Source: a virus
IMG/VR virus record: IMGVR_UViG_3300049825_000110
Span: 1-39,649 of that record
Direction: 5' to 3' (one strand)
Length of the DNA: 39,649 nt
Shown piece by piece: positions 1 to 4,596 of the stretch. The position numbers were made by a program, and so were the translations under genes. Every line of letters begins with the position of its first letter. Positions within the stretch are counted from its first letter, which is position 1. Under the pieces are notes generated by a model. That model did not search any database and was not told the origin of the DNA. It was given only the letters and a program-made list of their open reading frames with translations.

Positions 1-7
1 GCCTCCT
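1..7 (-). promoter_or_regulatory. Shine-Dalgarno of an off-window minus-strand gene
   Basis: Read on the minus strand, the window ends in AGGAGGC immediately after the stop codon of the small gene at 6-230. This is a near-perfect Shine-Dalgarno sequence, so another minus-strand gene very probably starts a few bases beyond the left edge and is translated in series with this one. The start codon itself is not visible. Confidence 0.6.
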
Positions 8-230
8 AGTATGTAAAGCCGATGTAAACGATGGTAGAGCCTTTTAAGAATACTTGACGGCAGTGATCATTGTAGTCGTCAAGAGCGTATGTCTTGGAGG
101 CACGATCATAATCGCCTCGAGTGAATACTGTTTTAGCGCCGGCTTTACGGACGACGAATTCGCCGGCTTTCACGTCTTTAAGCGCTATTGGGAGGTAGTC
201 GTTGCCGTCTACATATACTGTGTTATTCAT
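6..230 (-). CDS. Small conserved-looking phage protein, unknown function
   Basis: A 74-residue protein with no membrane segment or motif I can assign; it is mixed charged and aromatic and ends in the hydrophobic stretch IVYIGFTY. The start is supported by AAAGGA seven bases upstream of ATG on the minus strand. It is the only minus-strand gene on the left side and reads away from the terminase side, so it is probably the first gene of the early operon. Its upstream region (231-300) holds a dyad, AGCACAG at 277-283 and CTGTGCT at 292-298, and A/T-rich hexamers that could be its promoter and operator. Function unknown. Confidence 0.75.
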   Translation of the reverse strand: MNNTVYVDGNDYLPIALKDVKAGEFVVRKAGAKTVFTRGDYDRASKTYALDDYNDHCRQVFLKGSTIVYIGFTY

Positions 231-276
231 GGTTTGAATCCTTTATATAGGTTAATAAGTACTACATCTATATATT

Positions 277-298
277 AGCACAGTGAGCAGTCTGTGCT
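277..298. promoter_or_regulatory. Dyad, possible operator of the leftward operon
   Basis: AGCACAG (277-283) and CTGTGCT (292-298) form a 7-bp inverted repeat around an 8-bp centre. It lies about 50 bp upstream of the minus-strand gene at 6-230, next to the minus-strand A/T-rich sequence CTAATATATAG that could serve as a -10 region. It may be an operator; the regulator is not identified. Confidence 0.35.
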
Positions 299-308
299 CA
301 TCTTGAAT

Positions 309-334
309 GTGAATGTTTTGTGAATGTTTTGTGA
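309..334 (+). repeat. Tandem 11-bp direct repeats
   Basis: GTGAATGTTTT occurs at 309-319 and again at 320-330, followed by a third partial copy (GTGA, 331-334) and preceded by a partial TGAAT. They lie about 30 bp from the first DnaA box. Short tandem repeats next to DnaA boxes are typical of replication origins, but two full copies are few for a true iteron array. Confidence 0.45.
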
Positions 335-363
335 CAAACTGACAAACAATAGCAGACTGCAAG

Positions 364-534
364 TTATCCACAGGCTGACCGATTTGACATGCCTCTAGGA
401 CGCATTTTAAAGCGATTTGAGCGCTTTTAATAATTCTTGATATCACTATCAAGGTATGCCTGTGGATATGCTGTGCATTGTTCTGTGGGTATCTTGTTGG
501 TGGATTGTGGATAAGTATCTCTGAGTTATCCACA
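364..534. other. DnaA-box cluster, candidate replication origin
   Basis: Three exact matches to the bacterial DnaA box TTATCCACA lie at 364-372 (plus), 506-514 (minus) and 526-534 (plus), and a one-mismatch copy, TGTGGATAT, lies at 461-469 (minus). The last two perfect boxes face each other 11 bp apart. Four such sites in 171 bp of non-coding DNA is far above chance and points to binding by the host initiator DnaA. Whether DnaA loads a helicase here or controls a promoter cannot be told from sequence. Confidence 0.6.
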
Positions 535-617
535 GAAGTGGGGAGTCGACTGCTCGATGTTTAGAGATCTTTACGCTATCCACCATCTTAGTACCCTCGC
601 ATGCGCCTTACCCACCT

Positions 618-677
618 AATACCCACATCAGCATCATGGGTATGTCACCTAGTAACCATGATGCTGATGTGGGTATT
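618..677. repeat. Perfect 22-bp inverted repeat
   Basis: Bases 618-639 are the exact reverse complement of 656-677, separated by a 16-base centre. The arms contain ACCCACATCAGCATCATGG. No T-run follows, so it is not an ordinary intrinsic terminator. It sits inside the origin-like region, 40 bp from a second long inverted repeat. Confidence 0.85.
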
Positions 678-696
678 GCGATGCGTGCCTTAATGC

Positions 697-768
697 TAAT
701 GAGAAGCATTCGCATTTAGGTCAGCCTACCAATCCAGCGCCCCACCTAAATGCGAATGCTTCTCATTA
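697..768. repeat. Perfect 25-bp inverted repeat
   Basis: Bases 697-721 are the exact reverse complement of 744-768, with a 22-base centre. The arms contain GAGAAGCATTCGCATTTAGG. The arm sequence is unrelated to that of the neighbouring 618-677 repeat. No T-run follows. Possible roles are an origin cruciform, a protein-binding dyad or a structured transcript. Confidence 0.85.
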
Positions 769-778
769 CGGATCTGCT

Positions 779-845
779 TGTACGATCGTACAGTGCGTGC
801 CTGATAACCATGCTGGTGTCGTGGTTATTGTACGTGCGTACAGTG
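779..845. promoter_or_regulatory. Paired TGTACG-NN-CGTACA palindromes, candidate operators
   Basis: A perfect 14-bp palindrome TGTACGATCGTACA (779-792) is followed 50 bp later by the near-copy TGTACGTGCGTACA (829-842). Both continue with GTG (to 795 and 845), giving two 17-bp direct copies that differ only in the centre. Between them is another dyad, ATAACCA (804-810) and TGGTTAT (822-828). Paired sites of this form are typical of a dimeric repressor or activator. Confidence 0.5.
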
Positions 846-981
846 AAGGGGCTTTTTCTATATCGCATCACCCCTTTTAGGTACCATCCGGGTCCGGTGG
901 GCTGGGGGCCCCAAAGAAAACCAGTTCTTATATCCCAACTCACTTTGGCATTTGTACCCCTTTAAATTTTTTTTTTAAAAA

Positions 982-1128
982 TTGTCACACTTCTTTGCTT
1001 GTAAGGCATTGATCCTAATCATTTTGTCACACTTGTCACACTTCTTTTCACTTTATTCCCTTTTTATTTCTTTTTATTTTTATTAAATTAAAATAAAAAA
1101 GAGAAAAGAAGGGTGACAAGTGTGACAA
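982..1128. repeat. TTGTCACACTT iterons around an A/T-rich tract
   Basis: TTGTCACACTT occurs at 982-992, 1024-1034 and (overlapping) 1033-1043 on plus. On minus it occurs exactly at 1118-1128 and with one mismatch at 1109-1119. Bases 1024-1049 and 1103-1128 form a 26-bp inverted repeat with one mismatch. The 53 bp between them are almost entirely A and T. Iterons flanking an easily melted A/T tract are the classic layout of a replication origin; a bidirectional transcription stop is the alternative. Confidence 0.6.
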
Positions 1129-1150
1129 GGGGTACTCAACCTTGGTACAA

Positions 1151-1200
1151 GCGGGTCTGCAGGTTAGCGGTCACTAACATCAAATCGGCCGCAAACCCGC
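1151..1200. repeat. Nested dyads, possible RNA structure
   Basis: GCGGGTCTGC (1151-1160) pairs with GCAAACCCGC (1191-1200) at nine of ten positions, and GTTAG (1163-1167) pairs with CTAAC (1174-1178) inside it. No T-run follows. It could form a branched RNA upstream of the pqqA leader, or be another protein-binding dyad. Confidence 0.3.
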
Positions 1201-1327
1201 ATTGTTGGTCTGTAAGTATATGAATACATTGGTTTGTACCACTTCTTTTTGCAAAGGGATACAAAGGGGTACAAATTTGCTTAACATCTGCTTAAAAAAT
1301 AGGCAACGGCTGAAACGGCCCAATTTG

Positions 1328-1337
1328 TGCATTAGTA
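1328..1337 (+). promoter_or_regulatory. TGCATTAGTA motif, upstream of pqqA
   Basis: Exact copy of the recurring motif, continuing into TATAAT (1336-1341). It lies 103 bases before the pqqA start codon. Here the motif runs into a perfect bacterial -10 hexamer, the strongest hint that it is a promoter. No clear -35 box is seen. Confidence 0.55.
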
Positions 1338-1368
1338 TAATCATGATAATACTTAGCCAGCTATTGGT

Positions 1369-1398
1369 TAGTTTATGAATTAGTATGGATGTAAACTA
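1369..1398 (+). promoter_or_regulatory. Variant motif within a dyad in the pqqA leader
   Basis: TGAATTAGTA (1376-1385) differs from the recurring motif by one base. It sits in the loop between TAGTTTA (1369-1375) and its reverse complement TAAACTA (1392-1398), and TAGTTTAT recurs at 1400-1407. This may be a second promoter or an operator for pqqA. Confidence 0.35.
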
Positions 1399-1440
1399 TT
1401 AGTTTATACCCATAACAATTTTTAAACTTGGAGATCTATC

Positions 1441-1512
1441 ATGTGGACAACACCAGCAGCTACTGAAATGCGTTTTGGCTTTGAAGTAACAATGTACGTA
1501 ATGAACAAGTAA
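1441..1512 (+). CDS. pqqA: PqqA, precursor peptide of pyrroloquinoline quinone
   Basis: A 23-residue peptide beginning MWTTPAATEM and containing RFGFEVTMY. In known PqqA peptides a Glu and a Tyr three residues apart in E-x-x-x-Y are crosslinked by the radical SAM enzyme PqqE with the chaperone PqqD, then trimmed and oxidised to PQQ. Here they are Glu15 and Tyr19. The aromatic-Gly-aromatic residues before the Glu, and a Trp near the N-terminus, also match the family, and the length is typical. The start has a good Shine-Dalgarno, GGAGA at 1430-1434, six bases before ATG. The gene stands alone with its own motif-type promoter upstream and a UUCG hairpin directly after it. No pqqB-E genes are in the window, so host enzymes would have to process it. 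Confidence 0.9.
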   Translation: MWTTPAATEMRFGFEVTMYVMNK

Positions 1513-1519
1513 TTTGGTA

Positions 1520-1537
1520 CGCACCCTTCGGGGTGCG
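1520..1537 (+). terminator. UUCG stem-loop after pqqA
   Basis: CGCACCC (1520-1526), the loop TTCG (1527-1530) and GGGTGCG (1531-1537) form a 7-bp G/C-rich hairpin with a very stable tetraloop, eight bases after the pqqA stop. The following run (CAGTTTGCTTG) is only moderately T-rich, so it may terminate partially or protect the 3' end of a short pqqA transcript. Confidence 0.6.
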
Positions 1538-1598
1538 CAGTTTGCTTGTAATATTTTGCGTTTTATTAAAGACAAAGTATTTTGTCTGGAACATATTA

Positions 1599-2597
1599 AT
1601 GGCAATCACAGCAACTCAATCCGTATTAACCTTGGATTATTGGAAGTACGCCCGCCACATTGAAGTGGGGGACTGGGTATTTGACAAAGACGGTAAGCCG
1701 GTACAGGTCACCTTGGTGCAACAGTACCACGCCGAAGAGTGCTATGAGGTAATGTTTGATGACTACCTGACAATCAGCGGAGACGCGCGGTTATCATTCA
1801 GGGCAGAGAACGAGAAGTACAGAAAACGATTGCACGAATACAAGATGGTCAAGAAGAATGGATTCAAACGACCACTTAAGTTCCTAAGTGTAACTGAGAT
1901 ACAAGAGATCGGGTTACTTGGAAGGAACGACAGAAAAGAATTCTCGATCCCCACCACCAAGCCAATTCAATTTCCGGCACAGACACCGGGCATCCCACCA
2001 TTTATCTTTGGGTACTGGTTCTTTAATAGGAAATCCCACAAGACGTTCACGGCAAATGCAGAAGCCAAAGACTTTATCTACCAAAAATTTAAAGATGCAG
2101 GGTACAAGACCACAGAACTCAACGCAATTCGTGGCGGACTGCAAAGATTTTACGAAGAGCCAAACATTGAGTGGCAACTCGCACCTAATATCCCAACAAA
2201 GATCCCAACAAATTACTTAATGGCATCACCAGAGGAGCGTGTTGAGCTTCTCTCCGGATTAATTAATGGAAAACCTAGGCAGTATGACAAAAAAACTGAC
2301 TGGTTTAGGGTAACAACAGGCGACTTTCCAACAATCCAGCAAATTCAAGGGCTCGTTGAGTCATTGGGGTGCAGGACAAGGGTAAAACAAGACGCGCACT
2401 ATGGTTATTACACGTTAAGTTTTAGAACAAAACACACCTTGGTGCCACACCAGGTGTCAAAACCAGTAAAAGTGCACCACGCACGAAGATACATCAAGCA
2501 AATTAGTACATTACCTGGACAAATGGTGGTTCACATTGAGACGACAGGCGATGATAACTCAATACTAGCCGGAGAAGGATATATTAGCGTATGCTAA
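1599..2597 (+). CDS. Degenerate Hint/intein-like protein with LAGLIDADG-like segment
   Basis: The 332-residue protein starts at the ATG at 1599; an in-frame ATG at 1533 lies inside the pqqA hairpin and is unlikely. Residues ~18-70 (IEVGDWVFDKDGKPVQVT, then YEVMFDDYLTISGDARLSF) read like the N-terminal blocks of a Hint fold, and the end (VVHIETTGDDNSILAGEGYISVC) like the C-terminal intein blocks. The starting Cys/Ser, the block B His and the terminal His-Asn are absent, so protein splicing is not expected. Residues ~212-225 (VELLSGLINGKP) resemble a LAGLIDADG helix lacking its acidic residue. The last codons overlap the terL start in another frame (ATGCTAA). Best guess: a relic or repurposed intein/homing endonuclease. 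Family assignment is by eye. Confidence 0.6.
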   Translation: MAITATQSVLTLDYWKYARHIEVGDWVFDKDGKPVQVTLVQQYHAEECYEVMFDDYLTISGDARLSFRAENEKYRKRLHEYKMVKKNGFKRPLKFLSVTEIQEIGLLGRNDRKEFSIPTTKPIQFPAQTPGIPPFIFGYWFFNRKSHKTFTANAEAKDFIYQKFKDAGYKTTELNAIRGGLQRFYEEPNIEWQLAPNIPTKIPTNYLMASPEERVELLSGLINGKPRQYDKKTDWFRVTTGDFPTIQQIQGLVESLGCRTRVKQDAHYGYYTLSFRTKHTLVPHQVSKPVKVHHARRYIKQISTLPGQMVVHIETTGDDNSILAGEGYISVC

Positions 2598-4030
2598 CAG
2601 CCCAACAAGAACTAGAACTAAAGAAGTTCGCAACAGCACGAAAACATTGGCCCAAAGATCAACTAGACGCGCTCATTTGGCGCACCAAGTGGGCACTTCA
2701 GGCATTACCCCACCAAAAAGAACCCGAAGACGGAGAGTATGACACGTTCCTCATGTTGGCAGGACGGGGATCTGGCAAGACCCACACCGCATCTCATTGG
2801 ATCGGCATCCGAGCATGGCGATACGCCGGCACACGCTGGTTAGTCACGGCGCCAACGTCAAACGACATCCGCGCAACTTGTTTTGAAGGTGACTCTGGGC
2901 TCATGAACATCATCCCTAAGTCACTCATTCGCGACTATAACAAGTCACTCTTTGAAATCACACTCACCAACGGGTCTATTATTCAGGGAATCCCAGCGTC
3001 CGAGCCAGAACGTTACCGGGGTAAGCAATACCACGGCGCCTGGTTCGATGAGCTCTGTGCGTTCGATTACTTAGATGAAGCATACGACGGTGTGCAGTTT
3101 ACGCTGCGTCTTAAAGACCCGCGCATACCGCGTGTTCAGCAGATTATCACCACAACACCTAAACCAAAGGAACTCATTGTCGACCTGAACGAGGGGACAG
3201 TAGGCGGCGACGTGTACGTGGTCAACGCGTCATCATATGACAACAAAGACAACCTATCAGCCACGTTCTTCAAACAGCTAGAGTCTTACGACGGCACAGA
3301 CCTTGGTCGCCAAGAGATCTACGGCGAGATCTTGGATCCAGAACAAGCTGGTATTATCAAGCGCAAGCAGTTTCGCATGTGGCCAGCAAACAAACCAACG
3401 CCCGTGCTTGAGTATGTGATTGCCTCATACGATCCTGCCACCAGCGAAAAGACAATGAACGACCCGACGGCGTGCACCATCTGGGGCATCTTTGAACAAG
3501 AGGACTCAGACACGGGTGTCATCTTGCTTGACGCCTGGGATGCGCACTTGGCATACCCTGAATTGCGACGTAAGGTGATTGATGACTTCAAAGAGGTAGT
3601 GTACGGCGCAGACAACGAGTTTGGCAAGGGGCGCAAGGCTGACCTAGTACTCATGGAAGACAAGTCGGCAGGTATCTCATTGATCCAAGAGCTACAAAGT
3701 TCAGGCATCGAGGTACGTGGGTACAACCCGGGCCGCGCAGACAAAGTTCAGCGTCTTAACATTGTAGCACCACTGGTTGCAAAAGGCAAGGTCTGGATAC
3801 CTGAAGATGCAGTGCAAAAGAAAGACTTTGCTGACTGGGCGAAACGTTTTCTTAGGCAGGTGTGTTCGTTCCCAGAAGCTGGTGGACATGATGACTACGT
3901 TGACTCACTGTCACAAGCACTGCGTGTATTACGCGACTCAGGTTGGATCCAGCTAGATTATTTACCGGCACGCGATTATTCATATGCCGACGACAATAGA
4001 AAGAAATTTGTCAACCCGTACACTCAATAG
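2591..4030 (+). CDS. terL: Terminase large subunit (packaging ATPase-nuclease)
   Basis: A 479-residue DNA-packaging motor that pumps DNA into the prohead and cuts it. The ATPase half has Walker A GRGSGKT (Lys63) and Walker B with Asp153-Glu154 in AWFDEL. The TTTPKP segment after it fits the coupling motif region. The nuclease half has an RNase H-like acidic set: Asp281 in SYDPAT, Asp357 in MEDKSAG and Asp434/435 in GGHDDYVDS. Length is normal. AAGGA lies 11 bases before ATG, and the start overlaps the end of the upstream Hint-like gene by seven bases, suggesting translational coupling. No small terminase subunit is recognisable nearby. Confidence 0.95.
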   Translation: MLTAQQELELKKFATARKHWPKDQLDALIWRTKWALQALPHQKEPEDGEYDTFLMLAGRGSGKTHTASHWIGIRAWRYAGTRWLVTAPTSNDIRATCFEGDSGLMNIIPKSLIRDYNKSLFEITLTNGSIIQGIPASEPERYRGKQYHGAWFDELCAFDYLDEAYDGVQFTLRLKDPRIPRVQQIITTTPKPKELIVDLNEGTVGGDVYVVNASSYDNKDNLSATFFKQLESYDGTDLGRQEIYGEILDPEQAGIIKRKQFRMWPANKPTPVLEYVIASYDPATSEKTMNDPTACTIWGIFEQEDSDTGVILLDAWDAHLAYPELRRKVIDDFKEVVYGADNEFGKGRKADLVLMEDKSAGISLIQELQSSGIEVRGYNPGRADKVQRLNIVAPLVAKGKVWIPEDAVQKKDFADWAKRFLRQVCSFPEAGGHDDYVDSLSQALRVLRDSGWIQLDYLPARDYSYADDNRKKFVNPYTQ

Positions 4031-4050
4031 GGCGGAACATGAGAGTATTT

Positions 4051-4060
4051 TGCATTAGTA
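4051..4060 (+). promoter_or_regulatory. TGCATTAGTA motif before the 4089 gene
   Basis: Exact motif copy in the 58-base gap after terL, preceded by TTT and followed by AGATTAG. It ends 28 bases before the next start codon. It is a candidate promoter for the portal block. Confidence 0.55.
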
Positions 4061-4088
4061 AGATTAGTCATTACCCTATAAGCCAAAC

Positions 4089-4595
4089 ATGGACATCTTA
4101 AAAACACCGTATCAAATGATGCTAGAGACATCGGGAGCCACGCCAACCCAGTCACCTGGAATGCTAAAGACCCCGCAGCAGATGCTATTTGAAGAGTCCG
4201 GCGTAACGCCAGAATTTGCAAACGGCGGTGAAAATAGAATCACGCCAGAACAAATGATAGCAATGATGATCGCCCATGGGCAAGAGCCACAGAAATTTGG
4301 CATTGGCGGCAAGGTAAACGCCGGAATCAATGGATTGTTTATGTACCCTGAAGCTAAAGGATTATACGACGCAGCAATGAGTAGAGACCCCAACAAGGCC
4401 GCCGAACATGGCGTCGGGTTAGCAGACACCGCAGCGTCAATGGTGAGCATCCCTTACACACTATTGTCTTTGATACTTGGATCTGGAGGCGTTGACGCCG
4501 GAACAGTAAACGAAGAGCCAGAACAAGATGTCATACACGACAAGATATCTGCCCCCCTATCTAAATACCTATTTAACCTAGGCAAAAAGAAATAA
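4089..4595 (+). CDS. Hypothetical phage protein with FANGG motif
   Basis: A 168-residue protein I cannot assign. The N-terminus carries two similar segments, LKTPYQMMLETSGATP and LKTPQQMLFEESGVTP (about 22 residues apart), then FANGGENR and FGIGGK. The middle (LADTAASMVSIPYTLLSLILGSGG) could be a membrane-interacting helix, and the end is basic (NLGKKK). Aromatic-x-x-Gly-Gly segments like those here recur in four other proteins of this window. There is no clear Shine-Dalgarno, but it follows a TGCATTAGTA motif and ends one base before the portal gene. Probably a virion-associated protein. Confidence 0.75.
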   Translation: MDILKTPYQMMLETSGATPTQSPGMLKTPQQMLFEESGVTPEFANGGENRITPEQMIAMMIAHGQEPQKFGIGGKVNAGINGLFMYPEAKGLYDAAMSRDPNKAAEHGVGLADTAASMVSIPYTLLSLILGSGGVDAGTVNEEPEQDVIHDKISAPLSKYLFNLGKKK

Positions 4596-4596
4596 T

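Larger units (their letters stand above)
950..1276. repeat. Distant 14-bp inverted repeat pair
   Basis: ATTTGTACCCCTTT at 950-963 is the exact reverse complement of 1263-1276. The pair brackets the A/T-rich iteron block at 982-1128. A related copy, AAAGGGATAC, lies just before the right arm. This may define the borders of the functional origin unit. Confidence 0.5.
231..1440. other. Long non-coding control/origin-like region
   Basis: About 1.2 kb without a believable protein gene. The longest open frames here (on minus 252-533 and 746-943, on plus 750-965) run through inverted repeats and lack a convincing ribosome-binding site. The stretch contains DnaA boxes, tandem repeats, two perfect long inverted repeats, paired palindromes, an A/T-rich block flanked by TTGTCACACTT iterons, and the first copies of the TGCATTAGTA motif. 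It separates a minus-strand gene on the left from the plus-strand late genes on the right, so it is the divergent control region. I infer a replication origin plus promoters and operators; no experiment is visible here. Confidence 0.6.

Noticed and set aside
228-245. GGTTTGAATCC, similar to a tRNA T-arm
   Set aside because: No acceptor or anticodon stem can be built around it; it overlaps the start and ribosome-binding site of the minus-strand gene.
252-533. 93-residue minus-strand open frame
   Set aside because: It runs straight through the DnaA boxes and tandem repeats, has no convincing ribosome-binding site and no recognisable protein pattern.
746-965. Open frames on both strands (65 and 71 residues)
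   Set aside because: Both cover the inverted repeats and palindromes, overlap each other, and have implausible compositions; chance frames in structured non-coding DNA.
1533-1598. Upstream ATG extending the Hint-like gene by 22 residues
   Set aside because: The ATG lies inside the UUCG hairpin that follows pqqA, and the extra residues have no counterpart in the fold; the ATG at 1599 is preferred.
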